Positions 7,648 to 16,430 of a DNA stretch of 19,607 nucleotides are shown here, one piece after another. The stretch's first letter is position 1. Every line of letters starts with the position of its first letter. The DNA is from Flammeovirgaceae bacterium UBA4659. GTDB lineage: Bacteria; Bacteroidota; Bacteroidia; Cytophagales; Cyclobacteriaceae. Under the pieces are notes generated by a model. That model saw only the letters and a list, made by a program, of their open reading frames with translations, ran no database searches and was not told the origin of the DNA. The stretch is from NCBI GenBank assembly GCA_002405445.1, contig DHLV01000120.1:6434-26040 (forward strand), written 5' to 3'. The translations under genes were made by a program, and so were the position numbers.

Positions 7648-10600
7648 ATGAGGCGGTTTTTTTGGGCGATTGTCGCCATTCTTTTTTCGGGAGTAGTGAC
7701 CGGTTTGTTTGCGCAGCAAGCGCGCGAAGTTTTTGGCAAAAACCGTATTCAATACAAAAACTTTGATTGGAACTACCTAAGCTCCGAAAATTTTGATGTT
7801 CACTTTTATGGCTCTCGCAGAAAGGTGGCTGAGGAGGCTCTGCAATATCTGGAGTCTGAGTTTGACCGCATCACCGACTTACTGGGCTTTTATCCATACC
7901 AAAAGACCAAGGTATTTCTCTACAACTCTATTACTGATTTGCAGCAGAGCAATATGGGCTTGAATGCGAACCGCTACAGCCCGGGTGGCGAAACGGAGTT
8001 TGTGAAACCTTATGTGGAGATTGCCCACCCCGGTAATCTGGACGAGTTTAAGGAGGAATTGCTGTACAAGATGTCTGATTTGATGGTTAATCAAATGATG
8101 TTTGGCGGCAATTTAAAAGACGCCTTCCAAAATTCGGTTTTGCTCAACTTGCCGGAGTGGTTTGTGGATGGCACCTCATACTATGTGGCCAAAGGCTGGG
8201 ATGAGGAAATGGATGATTATGTGAGGCAGTTGGTAAAAAGCAAAAAGGTAAATAAAGCATTGCGCCTGTCCGGCAAGGAAGCAGCATTGGTAGGGCAATC
8301 CATTTGGAATTTCATTGTAGAGAAATATGGCAAGAGTAGCATCAATAACATTCTAAACTATACACGCATTACCCGCAATGAAGAAAAAAGCATCTTGATC
8401 ACTCTCGGAATTCCATTCAAGCAACTGTTAATTGATTGGAAAGTTTTTTATGGCGGCATCGACAATAAGATCCAGCAAAGCTATCTCTCCGCTGATGACA
8501 GCCTGAAGTTCAGCGACAAGCATCGCAGTGAGTTGATTTATACCAATATCAAGATCAGTCCGGATGGTAAGAAAATCGCGTGGGCAGAAAATTACCGTGG
8601 CAAGTTCAAAGTCATCGTAAAGTCATTGGAAAATGACAAAGAAGCCGTGATTTTACGCGGGGGTAACACGGTGATCAAACAAACAGTTGACTACAGGGTG
8701 CCATTGTTGAATTGGGCAGACGCCAATACCCTTGGTGTTATCGGTGTGAAGGAAGGTCAATACATCTTTTGGTTGTATGACCTCACCACTAAAACCAAGC
8801 TGCCTCGCGAATTGGACAAGTTTAGCAACATCCGCAGCTTCAGCTTCTCTAACAACGGGCGGCTGGTTATTGTAAGTGCCGACTTCGAAGGGCAAAATGA
8901 TTTGTTTCTTCTTGCCAGCAGGCGCGATCGCACCAAGCGATTGACCAACGATAAGTTTGATGATCTGGATCCTTCTTTTATCCCTCAATCCAATACCATC
9001 GTTTTTAGTTCCAATCGCGTATCAGATTCCCTCAAAACAGGTGCTACCAACCTGCAAAAATTAACTGCCAACTACAATCTTTTTCTTTTCAACATCGACA
9101 CTACTTTAAGCAAGCTTACGCGCATCACCAATACACTCAGCCGCGATTTGCACCCACGTGCTTTGGATGAAAATAACTTCTACTACCTGAGTGACCAGCG
9201 TGGAATCGTCAACCTGTTTAAATACAACAGCAAGTCGGGTATCTATTCCCAACTCACCAACTTCAACTCAAGCATTAAGGCATACGATTTCAATTATGAA
9301 AACAAAATGCTGGCGCTTGTGATGACGCACCGGCTCAAGGAGGACATTTTTGTTGACCGCCACTTTAATTTTGAGCGGCAGATTTTTACGCCTGCCACCC
9401 GAAGAAAGGAGGTTCAACAGGCGAGGGTGTTTACCGAGCGCAAGAAGAAACAGCAGGCCAAAATCACCTCAATTAAAGACCTGATTAACGCAAGACGAAA
9501 GGAGAAAACTGATTCGGTAATATCGTTGCCACCGCCCCCGCAAAAGAGTGATACTGTCCGGCTTCCGATTAAAAAAGATACTTCACAAACTGTTGTGAAT
9601 ACAGATAACTATTCTTTTGACGAGCCGACCCGTGTGTCGAAAACAGATTCTGTGCGGATGCCATCGAATAAGAACGAGAAGGCGATCAATACAGATGACT
9701 ACGTTTTTGAGGAGGAGGCCGTAAAAGCCAAACAACCAAGTGAAACATTCTTGACCCGATACCTGAAGGCGCGAGACGTGAGTCGTGTTACGGGGCCGTT
9801 TCCTTACACGCCCAAATTCAGTTATGAAAATTTAGTTTCGAGTTTTGTAATTGACCCATTACGCGGATGGAGCTTCAGGCTTGAGACGCAGATGAATGAC
9901 ATGCTGGAGAACTTCCGCATTTACGGTGGCATACAAGCAGCCTTTGATTTGAAAAGCGGTGATGTGTACGGGGAGTTCCAATATTTACCGAAGAGAGTTG
10001 ACTTGAGCGTGCGTTTCGATCGCAAGGTGATCTTTTGGCAGCCACCAAACCGCGAAACATTCCGTGAAGAAAATCAGAAGTACTCTTTTCAAAGAATTGA
10101 GTTCGGTGTCTCGTACCCCATTTCTGTGCGCACTCGCATCACAATGAAGCCCTTTATTGGCTATACACAGTTCCTTGACAGAGGGTTTGTGTCTCCCTAT
10201 GCCAATCTTAGCCCATCTACCCAACTTCCGCTGCCCTTGCGCGAGACACAAACTCAGTTTTACTCAGGCGCACGGCTCGAGGCTGTGTACGATAACTCAC
10301 TGACAACAGGAATGAATATCATTGAGGGCACACGAGGAAAAATTGGCGGTGTGCTGTACGTAGCCAACGGCAACGGCTCAAAGAATTTTTCACAGGTATA
10401 CGCAGACATCAGACATTACCAAAAGATATACAAGGAAATTGTTTTTGCCGTGCGTGGCTATGCAGGCTCTTTTTTTGGAAGTTCTCCCAAGAATTACGCA
10501 CTCGGAGGTATGGATAATTGGATTGGAAACAGATTCAATTACAATGGCGAGCAAAATCCTTTTGTGAATGCAGTGGGCACCTACAACGAAAATCTTTTGT

Positions 10601-11019
10601 TTTTGGAGTTTGCAACAACATTGCGAGGGTTTGACTATGGAACGCTCTATGGAAACAGCGTTGCATTGGCCAACGCTGAGCTGCGTGTACCATTAGTGCG
10701 GGCACTGTCAAGTGGGCCGATTACATCCAACTTTTTCAGAAATCTGCAGTTTACTGCGTTTTATGATATTGGCAGCAGTTGGACCGGCCCCATACCATTG
10801 GACAGCGATACTAACGGAAGAAGACGCATCGTGGGCGGGGGCAACAACCCGTTTGAGGCAAGCATCAAAGAATACCTCAACCCGTGGCTGTATAGCTATG
10901 GGCTCGGATTCCGGTCGATCATTCTTGGCTATTATCTTAAATTTGACCTTGCCTGGCCTACTGAAAACTTCATAGTGAAAAGCCCGCGCGCTTACGTAAC
11001 GCTTGGATTTGATTTTTGA
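7648..11019 (+). CDS. Large outer-membrane protein: degenerate gluzincin-like domain, beta-propeller and beta-barrel
   Basis: This 1123-residue exported protein starts at ATG 7648. A signal peptide covers about residues 1-22 (RRFFWAIVAILFSGVV to FAQ). Residues 35-270 resemble the peptidase-MA (gluzincin) fold: the downstream helix is present as 'LPEWFVDGTSYYVAKGW', but the expected HExxH helix reads 'EELLYKMSDLMVNQMM', so zinc catalysis is not expected. Residues 290-590 contain TolB/PD40-type propeller blades ('SPDGKKIAWAENYRGK', 'QSNTIVFSSNR'). Residues 590-710 are a charged Pro/Lys linker with a duplicated motif. The rest looks like a surface-antigen-type beta-barrel ending in 'YVTLGFDF' with a terminal Phe. 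Such genes are often labelled TolB-like in Bacteroidota; no specific function is assigned. It is probably cotranscribed with the FAD gene. Confidence 0.8.
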   Translation: MRRFFWAIVAILFSGVVTGLFAQQAREVFGKNRIQYKNFDWNYLSSENFDVHFYGSRRKVAEEALQYLESEFDRITDLLGFYPYQKTKVFLYNSITDLQQSNMGLNANRYSPGGETEFVKPYVEIAHPGNLDEFKEELLYKMSDLMVNQMMFGGNLKDAFQNSVLLNLPEWFVDGTSYYVAKGWDEEMDDYVRQLVKSKKVNKALRLSGKEAALVGQSIWNFIVEKYGKSSINNILNYTRITRNEEKSILITLGIPFKQLLIDWKVFYGGIDNKIQQSYLSADDSLKFSDKHRSELIYTNIKISPDGKKIAWAENYRGKFKVIVKSLENDKEAVILRGGNTVIKQTVDYRVPLLNWADANTLGVIGVKEGQYIFWLYDLTTKTKLPRELDKFSNIRSFSFSNNGRLVIVSADFEGQNDLFLLASRRDRTKRLTNDKFDDLDPSFIPQSNTIVFSSNRVSDSLKTGATNLQKLTANYNLFLFNIDTTLSKLTRITNTLSRDLHPRALDENNFYYLSDQRGIVNLFKYNSKSGIYSQLTNFNSSIKAYDFNYENKMLALVMTHRLKEDIFVDRHFNFERQIFTPATRRKEVQQARVFTERKKKQQAKITSIKDLINARRKEKTDSVISLPPPPQKSDTVRLPIKKDTSQTVVNTDNYSFDEPTRVSKTDSVRMPSNKNEKAINTDDYVFEEEAVKAKQPSETFLTRYLKARDVSRVTGPFPYTPKFSYENLVSSFVIDPLRGWSFRLETQMNDMLENFRIYGGIQAAFDLKSGDVYGEFQYLPKRVDLSVRFDRKVIFWQPPNRETFREENQKYSFQRIEFGVSYPISVRTRITMKPFIGYTQFLDRGFVSPYANLSPSTQLPLPLRETQTQFYSGARLEAVYDNSLTTGMNIIEGTRGKIGGVLYVANGNGSKNFSQVYADIRHYQKIYKEIVFAVRGYAGSFFGSSPKNYALGGMDNWIGNRFNYNGEQNPFVNAVGTYNENLLFLEFATTLRGFDYGTLYGNSVALANAELRVPLVRALSSGPITSNFFRNLQFTAFYDIGSSWTGPIPLDSDTNGRRRIVGGGNNPFEASIKEYLNPWLYSYGLGFRSIILGYYLKFDLAWPTENFIVKSPRAYVTLGFDF
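9544..9714 (+). repeat. Tandem-like duplicated motif in the linker of the propeller-barrel protein
   Basis: Two diverged copies lie at 9544-9624 and 9640-9714. Each encodes the pattern K-[ST]-D-[ST]-V-R-[LM]-P, about 9-11 variable residues, then [VI]-N-T-D-[ND]-Y-x-F-[DE]-E. The sharing is clear at protein level, less so in bases. It may be a periplasmic spacer or short partner-binding peptide; this is inference. Confidence 0.65.
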
Positions 11020-11056
11020 AAATTAGCCTGTTACTTAGCAAGAAATAAACAGCCGC

Positions 11057-12049
11057 TCAGACAACTCGCAGCGTTTGCCAGATTAAGTCTTTCAGTTCAT
11101 TGATGCCGCTGCCTGTGATGGAAGAAATAAATACGCACGAGACACCCTTTGGTGTTTCCTTTTTTAACTCGTGCATTAACTCATCGTCAAGCAAATCGCA
11201 TTTGGTGACCGCGAGCAGTCGTTTTTTGTCCAAAAGCTCAGGGTTAAATTTTCTTAACTCGTTTAGCAGAATATTGTATTCAGCGACTATGCTTTTCGCA
11301 TCGGCCGGCACCATAAACAATAACAGTGAGTTGCGCTCAATGTGTTTCAAAAAGCGCAGGCCTAAACCCCGCCCCTCAGCTGCACCTTCGATGATGCCCG
11401 GAATATCAGCCATCACAAATGATTGATTGTTGCGATAGGCCACCACGCCAAGGTTGGGGGTTAAAGTAGTAAAAGCGTAGTCAGCAATCTTTGGTTTGGC
11501 AGCTGAAACAACAGACAGCAGCGTTGATTTGCCCGCATTGGGAAACCCAACCAACCCCACATCTGCCAGCAGTTTGAGTTCTAATATGATCCACTCCTCT
11601 CGCCCAGGTTCGCCCGGCTGCGCGTGTTGTGGTGCCTGTTGTGTGGAAGTAGCAAAAAAAGCATTTCCCTTTCCACCTCGGCCTCCGGGTAGCAAAACAA
11701 CCTCTTCACCATCAGAATTAATCTCACAAAGCAATTCATTGGTAGCGGCAAGGCGCGCAACGGTGCCGATGGGCACCTCCAACACTTCATCTTTGCCAAA
11801 TGCACCTGTGCGATTTTGAGCTTCGCCCCCATCGCCATTTTCTGCCGAAACATGCTTGCGGTATTTGAGGTGGAGCAACGTCCACAACTGCGCGTTTCCA
11901 CGCAAAATAATGTGGCCTCCTCTGCCCCCGTCACCGCCATCGGGCCCGCCCTTATCAATAAATTTTTCCCGGTGAAAATGCTTGCAACCCGCACCGCCAT
12001 GGCCCGATTTGGCGTTGAATTTTACGTAGTCGATGAAGTTGGGTGACAA
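11057..12049 (-). CDS. obg: Obg family GTPase
   Basis: Obg is a ribosome-associated GTPase involved in late assembly of the large ribosomal subunit and growth control. The Gly-rich Obg domain occupies about residues 1-158 (many GG-D-GG runs such as '[12 protein letters not shown]'). The G domain follows: G1 'GFPNAGKS' near residue 166, switch/G3 '[16 protein letters not shown]', G4 'TKCDL', and a short C-terminus, giving 330 residues, the shorter type without a long C-terminal domain. The start is TTG 12049: the opening '[10 protein letters not shown]' aligns with the normal Obg N-terminus, and the frame has a stop upstream with no ATG or GTG. It lies 31 bases after adk on the same strand and is probably part of an hpt-adk-obg transcript. 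It is convergent with the propeller-barrel gene. Confidence 0.97.
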   Translation of the reverse strand: MSPNFIDYVKFNAKSGHGGAGCKHFHREKFIDKGGPDGGDGGRGGHIILRGNAQLWTLLHLKYRKHVSAENGDGGEAQNRTGAFGKDEVLEVPIGTVARLAATNELLCEINSDGEEVVLLPGGRGGKGNAFFATSTQQAPQHAQPGEPGREEWIILELKLLADVGLVGFPNAGKSTLLSVVSAAKPKIADYAFTTLTPNLGVVAYRNNQSFVMADIPGIIEGAAEGRGLGLRFLKHIERNSLLLFMVPADAKSIVAEYNILLNELRKFNPELLDKKRLLAVTKCDLLDDELMHELKKETPKGVSCVFISSITGSGINELKDLIWQTLRVV

Positions 12050-12080
12050 GGCTAGCGGGTTTACGATGTTTGGTTGTTAA

Positions 12081-12659
12081 TCAAGAATAATACCTTTGCG
12101 CAATGATTTTGCAGATGTTGAGAAATATTTCATCAACAGAGCCGATGCCATGTACCGTGTGTAATCGCCCTTGCTGCTCATAAAACGGCAAGACATGAAT
12201 CGTTTTTGTGAAGTACTCTGTAATCCGTTTGTTCAATTTTTCTTCTTCGTCATCAACACGGTTTTCCATGGTTCTTCTTTTGGCTATTCGGGTGCGCACT
12301 TCATCTTCTGTTACATCCAAGGCAATAATATAATGAATTGCAGTTCCGTTGCCTTTCATGAATGTATCTAAAGATTCAGCTTGTGGAACGGTGCGTGGAA
12401 ATCCGTCAAACAAGAATCCCTTCGCGTGTGGGTTTTTGTCTAGTTCTTCTTTCAGCATCGCAATGGTGATTTCATCGGGAACCAACGCGCCACTATTCAT
12501 GATTTCTTTTATGCGCTTGCCCAGGGGAGTTTCGTTTTTGGTGTGCCAGCGAAAGAGGTCGCCAGTAGAAATGTGAACAAAGCCGTACTTCTGAATGAGT
12601 TTTTCGCTCTGTGTACCTTTGCCTGCACCGGGCGGGCCAAATAGGACAAGGTTAATCAT
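12081..12659 (-). CDS. adk: Adenylate kinase
   Basis: This cytoplasmic enzyme converts ATP plus AMP to two ADP. The start is ATG 12659, giving 192 residues with 'MINLVLFGPPGAGKGTQ', so the P-loop GPPGAGKGT is at residues 8-16. The frame could extend to 12692, but the shorter form matches the family. Also visible are the AMP-site segment 'HISTGDLFR', the 'FLFDGFPRT' motif and a short LID ('RTMENRVDDEEEKLNKR'), the type without a Cys4 zinc site. It sits about 50 bases after hpt and 31 before obg; the same-strand order with a purine-salvage gene suggests cotranscription. A TAAATTGC -7-like sequence is present upstream on this strand within the hpt-adk gap, so a secondary promoter is possible. 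Confidence 0.97.
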   Translation of the reverse strand: MINLVLFGPPGAGKGTQSEKLIQKYGFVHISTGDLFRWHTKNETPLGKRIKEIMNSGALVPDEITIAMLKEELDKNPHAKGFLFDGFPRTVPQAESLDTFMKGNGTAIHYIIALDVTEDEVRTRIAKRRTMENRVDDEEEKLNKRITEYFTKTIHVLPFYEQQGRLHTVHGIGSVDEIFLNICKIIAQRYYS

Positions 12660-12708
12660 AAACGCGGTTTTGGTTAGGTAAAAGTGCGGCAATTTAGTGA
12701 TCTAAGAT

Positions 12709-13239
12709 TCAATTCTCCAATTGTTTGTAGATGTCCTTCAGGTTGCGACCCAGGCCATCATAGTCCATACCATACCCTACCACAAATTCGTGTTCAAGAT
12801 CAAACCCTATATACTTGACGTCAATTTTCTTTTCGCGTGCCGGCATTTTTCGAAGCAGCGAAACGGCTTCAACTGATTTTGTGCCCAAGCTCCGCAGATC
12901 CGCCATGATTTTTTGTAATGTAAGCCCGGTATCCACAATATCTTCGATGATCAATACATCTTGATTGAACAGACTTTCATCGTGGCCGATCAGTGTTTTC
13001 AGTTGGCCGGTTGATGCGGTGCCTGCGTATGAAGAAATCTTTACAAATGACACCCTGCACGGTAAAATCAGGTGCTTCATTAAATCCGCTGCGAACATAA
13101 ATGAGCCGTTGAGAATAGGCAGTAAAATGGGCGATTTTTTCTTGTAGTCTTGGTCGATTTGAGCAGCCAGTGCCGTTACTCTCTCTTCAATCGTGCCGGC
13201 TGTAATCAGCTTTTTGAACTTCAGGTCTTTTATTTTCAT
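12709..13239 (-). CDS. hpt: Hypoxanthine phosphoribosyltransferase
   Basis: This purine-salvage enzyme attaches ribose-5-phosphate from PRPP to hypoxanthine (often also guanine). The 176-residue length is typical. The PRPP loop is seen in 'VLIIEDIVDTGLTL' at about residues 95-108, with the two acidic residues E-D before V-D-T-G. The flexible-loop/PPi region 'PILNGSFMFAADLM' and 'KISSYAG' precede it, and the purine-site strand 'YIGFDLEHEFVVGYGMDY' follows. ATG 13239 is the only sensible start and is preceded by a Bacteroidota -7 box. It is probably the first gene of the hpt-adk-obg group, linking purine salvage to adenylate balance. Confidence 0.97.
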   Translation of the reverse strand: MKIKDLKFKKLITAGTIEERVTALAAQIDQDYKKKSPILLPILNGSFMFAADLMKHLILPCRVSFVKISSYAGTASTGQLKTLIGHDESLFNQDVLIIEDIVDTGLTLQKIMADLRSLGTKSVEAVSLLRKMPAREKKIDVKYIGFDLEHEFVVGYGMDYDGLGRNLKDIYKQLEN

Positions 13240-13255
13240 TGTAAAAAAACAAACT

Positions 13256-13263
13256 CAAAGATA
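13256..13263 (-). promoter_or_regulatory. -7 promoter element upstream of hpt
   Basis: TATCTTTG on the minus strand matches TAnnTTTG exactly and ends 16 bases before the hpt ATG, a normal leader length. No convincing -33 TTTG was found at 17-21 bases, so this rests on the -7 box and position. Confidence 0.5.
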
Positions 13264-13348
13264 AACCCAGAAACTGAAAATGGTGATGAAAGATTTCCGC
13301 TTTTGTCCGCACATGGAGCCGTGTGGTGTTCAGGGTATGTGACCCCTA

Positions 13349-14695
13349 TCAGTAACTATCGTCAACGGCAAACATGTTCGGCCGGTTTTTCCATTTGCCT
13401 TTGGTGAAATCAGGAAAATCGATAGAGACACCACCTTTTCTGACCGACTCTTCCGACAGCGGGGTGATTGCACTCCATGTTACTGCATCGTACACATCTT
13501 GTGGGGTATTCATTTTGCGCTTGGCAGATTCAATGAACGCGTTCAGTACGAACCAATCCATGCCACCATGGCCGGCACCTGCGGCATCATTTCCATATTT
13601 TTTCCAAAGTGGATGGTCGTATTTTTCAAGCCAGCTTTTCGCTTCGTCCCACTGGTGGGGTTTACCGGTGCCTTCGATATAAATTGATTTGTTGATATCC
13701 ATCCAGATGCTGTTGGTACCCTGTACACGAAAGCCGAGTGAGTAAGGGCGTGGCAGGTTGGTATCGTGTTGAAGTAATATTGTCTCCTCGTTGGCGGTAC
13801 GAAGCATGGTGGTTACAACATCGCCCAATTTGAAATTTACCTTTGCGTTGGGATGATTTGCGCCACCTACTTTTACAATGTGGTTGTGAAGCCCTCTGGC
13901 TTTTGTAGCATAACTCACCAGTTGGGTAAACCTGTTGCCGCGGTTGATATTTGCCATCATGGCGATTGGGCCTATACCGTGTGTCGGATACAAGTCCCCG
14001 TTTCGATCAACCGAATGTTGTGTCCGCCATTGTGCCTCCGAAAAACCTTTTGTGCCAAACTCTGCGCCCCCTCCGTAAGGTTGAATGCCATCGTTGAACT
14101 TAACCTCGCGCAGGTCGTGCTGGTAGCCCCCCTGCATGTGAATGAGTTCACCAAAGATGTTTTGCCGCACCATATTCATTACCGCCATCACATCCCTTCG
14201 GTAACAAACATTCTCCAGCATCATCAACGGCATGCCTGTCTTTTCTGATGTTTCCAAAATTGTCCAGCATTCATCAATTGTCATCCCCACAATCACTTCG
14301 CAGCCAACGTATTTTCCGGCATTCATGGCGTCAATGCACATGGCGGTGTGCCATTCCCATGGGGTACTAATGATAACAGCATCAATATCTTTTCGCTCAA
14401 GAAGTTTTTGATAGCCTTGCGGCCCATTCAGGTAAATCTGTGGCTTGCGTTTGCCGGCAGTGGCTACCAACCCCAGACTCATATCAATCATACGTTGTTG
14501 CACATCGCAAAGCGCTACCACTTCAACATCTTTTCTGGCAAGAGCCAAATCCAGATGACTCTGTCCGCGCAAGCCTAAGCCGATGAGTCCCAATCTGACC
14601 ACAGATTCACTTTCAGCAAACGTGACATGCGGCAATGTGGTGGCTCCTATGGTGGCCGTAGCCGTGGTTTTGATAAAATCCCTACGAGTACTCAT
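13349..14695 (-). CDS. Tat-exported Gfo/Idh/MocA-fold protein, GH109 type (NAD-dependent alpha-N-acetylgalactosaminidase-like)
   Basis: Residues 3-8 (T-R-R-D-F-I, then K) form a twin-arginine signal, followed by 'TTATATIGATTLPHVTFA', so the folded protein should be exported with its cofactor. The NAD-binding Rossmann start is 'RLGLIGLGLRGQSHLDLAL'. GH109-like segments include 'STPWEWHTAMCIDAMNAGKY', 'VCYRRDVMAVMNMVRQNIFG', 'YPTHGIGPIAMMANINRGNR' and 'GHGGMDWFVLNAFIESAKR'. GH109 enzymes hydrolyse alpha-N-acetylgalactosaminides through an NAD-dependent oxidation-elimination mechanism. The length of 448 is close to the known family. The substrate here is inferred; a related oxidoreductase function is possible. 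The start ATG 14695 is fixed by the Tat signal. It is separated from hpt by about 109 bases and from the M42 gene by 16, so it may share the latter's transcript. Confidence 0.85.
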   Translation of the reverse strand: MSTRRDFIKTTATATIGATTLPHVTFAESESVVRLGLIGLGLRGQSHLDLALARKDVEVVALCDVQQRMIDMSLGLVATAGKRKPQIYLNGPQGYQKLLERKDIDAVIISTPWEWHTAMCIDAMNAGKYVGCEVIVGMTIDECWTILETSEKTGMPLMMLENVCYRRDVMAVMNMVRQNIFGELIHMQGGYQHDLREVKFNDGIQPYGGGAEFGTKGFSEAQWRTQHSVDRNGDLYPTHGIGPIAMMANINRGNRFTQLVSYATKARGLHNHIVKVGGANHPNAKVNFKLGDVVTTMLRTANEETILLQHDTNLPRPYSLGFRVQGTNSIWMDINKSIYIEGTGKPHQWDEAKSWLEKYDHPLWKKYGNDAAGAGHGGMDWFVLNAFIESAKRKMNTPQDVYDAVTWSAITPLSEESVRKGGVSIDFPDFTKGKWKNRPNMFAVDDSY

Positions 14696-14711
14696 AAAGC
14701 ATAATTTTTGA

Positions 14712-15659
14712 CTACAATTTTGCCATTAAAACCCGATACAACGCAACCATGCTTGCGATATCATCTTTGTGCACCTTTTCATTTGGTGTGTGCGCATTTG
14801 CTTCTGGTGCACCAACAAAACACCAATCAAACGGTAAGTGACTGCGTTGCAGTTCGCCACCATCGCTGGAGCCCAACCCCTCCACTTCAAGCTGAAAGTC
14901 AATCTGATGCTGCGTGGCGATGTTGATGATCTTATCCACAAAGCTTCTGCGTGGCACATTGCGATCACGCATGGATATGGCAACGCCTTCGCCATGGTGT
15001 ACCCCATCGGTCACCCAGGTTATATCTGAAATCAAGGCTTGCTTGATTTTCCATTTTTTAAAAATGTAATCGGCCAAATAGCCCACCGATCCGCCACCGT
15101 GTTCTTCCCAGCAACTAAATGCAATTACACCATCTTGCAATGTTTCTGCAATTTTCAGGGCATTGTATACCCCCAGCCGATTATCGAGGTAAGGTGATTC
15201 AATGAATGACGCGGTCTCACGAAAATCAATTTTATAGGTAAGAGAAGTGCCGCGCTCAATTACCCGCCCGAACGAGTAAAAAGCGTGCCTTTCGTGGTCG
15301 AATTCCAATTTCGCTTCAATCGCGCCAAAACGGTCGTGCCCGACAAGTTTTGTTTCTGTTTCGGCATCAGGGCTGCCGATGGCCACCAGCTGATTGGAGT
15401 AGCGCACGGTAAATCCTACGGTATCCATGTGGGCAAAAATTGCAGTGCGCGGCTTGCCAAATTTCAGCAAGATGCAATCCTGAATATGATCGCCCACCAC
15501 CACTTGAACCCTATTTTTCCAATTCTTTTTTTTCTGGCGGATGTATGCCAATATGAACTCTTTCATTGCATGCTCTTGCCCGGAAGGCGCGTGGACTTCA
15601 CATAAACTTTTCAGAAGTGGCACATCTACCTTTGGTTCACTTGATCTTTTCTTTGGCAT
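14712..15659 (-). CDS. M42 family metallo-aminopeptidase
   Basis: This is a cytoplasmic di-metal aminopeptidase of the M42 (TET/glutamyl aminopeptidase) group, 315 residues from ATG 15659. The metal and catalytic residues can be placed: H77 and D79 in 'AHMDTVGF', bridging D159 in 'YLDNRLGVYNAL', E185-E186 in 'CWEEHGGGSVG', D212 in 'SDITWV', and H290 in 'NAHTPNEKV'. Members usually form large tetrahedral oligomers and trim peptides; some are still labelled as endoglucanases. The N-terminus is Lys-rich and lacks a signal peptide. Upstream on this strand TATCTTGC (15695-15688) resembles a -7 box. Divergent from upp across a 119-base gap; its stop is 16 bases from the GH109-type gene. Confidence 0.93.
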   Translation of the reverse strand: MPKKRSSEPKVDVPLLKSLCEVHAPSGQEHAMKEFILAYIRQKKKNWKNRVQVVVGDHIQDCILLKFGKPRTAIFAHMDTVGFTVRYSNQLVAIGSPDAETETKLVGHDRFGAIEAKLEFDHERHAFYSFGRVIERGTSLTYKIDFRETASFIESPYLDNRLGVYNALKIAETLQDGVIAFSCWEEHGGGSVGYLADYIFKKWKIKQALISDITWVTDGVHHGEGVAISMRDRNVPRRSFVDKIINIATQHQIDFQLEVEGLGSSDGGELQRSHLPFDWCFVGAPEANAHTPNEKVHKDDIASMVALYRVLMAKL

Positions 15660-15778
15660 GGCCGAAAAAAATTGCGGTTACTTTTTCGCAAGATAAGGGT
15701 AAGATTTTACCTTTATCATACTAAATTGTGTTGATTGCCCGGGGCTTCACCGACAAGTGATTTTTACACGTAAATTAT

Positions 15779-16426
15779 ATGGAGGTATTTGAACTGAACA
15801 AAGTTGACTCGCTTGCGTCTCATTTTCTATCTCAACTTCGTGACACAAAAGTGCAGAAAGACCGGCTACGTTTTCGCACGAATGTGCAAAGACTTGGCCA
15901 GATAATGGCCTACGAGATTTCAAAGCACCTTAGGTATAATGCCACGGAAATTCAAACTCCGATAGAGGCAACAACTGAAAAGGTTTTGCAGGATGCGCCC
16001 GCCATCATTACCGTATTGAGAGCCGGGTTGCCCTATCACCAGGGATTTCTGAATTATTTTGATCAGTCCGACAGCGGCTTTATCGGGGCCTACCGCAAAG
16101 AGGGTGAGCATGAAATTGCAGTGCACTTGGAATACCTGGCTGCGCCATCTGTGGAAGGTCGCCACGTGATATTGGTAGACCCGATGCTCGCCACCGGAAA
16201 CTCATTCTTGCGATCGCTCAAAGCCTTACAAAAGCATGGTAAACCGGCACATGTTTTTTTGGTGGCCCTTATTGCCGCCCCCGAGGGTATTCAAAACATA
16301 CGGAACCATGCTGATGATAACTGTTCTTTGTGGACAGTAGCCATAGACAAAAAGCTGAATGACAATTTCTATATTGTGCCCGGGCTGGGCGATGCAGGTG
16401 ACCTGAGTTTTGGCGACAAACTGTGA
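15779..16426 (+). CDS. upp: Uracil phosphoribosyltransferase
   Basis: This cytoplasmic pyrimidine-salvage enzyme makes UMP from uracil and PRPP. The 215-residue length is normal. Family motifs include 'ITVLRAGLPYHQGFLNYF', the PRPP loop 'VILVDPMLATGNSF', and the uracil-binding C-terminal segment 'FYIVPGLGDAGDLSFGDKL', the diagnostic end of Upp. It starts at ATG 15779. The palindrome TTTACACGTAAA (15764-15775 region) lies just upstream, but its role is unknown. A membrane-protein gene starts 4 bases after the stop, so the two are probably cotranscribed. Confidence 0.96.
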   Translation: MEVFELNKVDSLASHFLSQLRDTKVQKDRLRFRTNVQRLGQIMAYEISKHLRYNATEIQTPIEATTEKVLQDAPAIITVLRAGLPYHQGFLNYFDQSDSGFIGAYRKEGEHEIAVHLEYLAAPSVEGRHVILVDPMLATGNSFLRSLKALQKHGKPAHVFLVALIAAPEGIQNIRNHADDNCSLWTVAIDKKLNDNFYIVPGLGDAGDLSFGDKL

Positions 16427-16430
16427 GTAC

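Noticed and set aside
11020..11056. Terminator between the convergent propeller-barrel and obg genes
   Set aside because: The 37-base gap shows no clear GC stem followed by a T-run in either direction.
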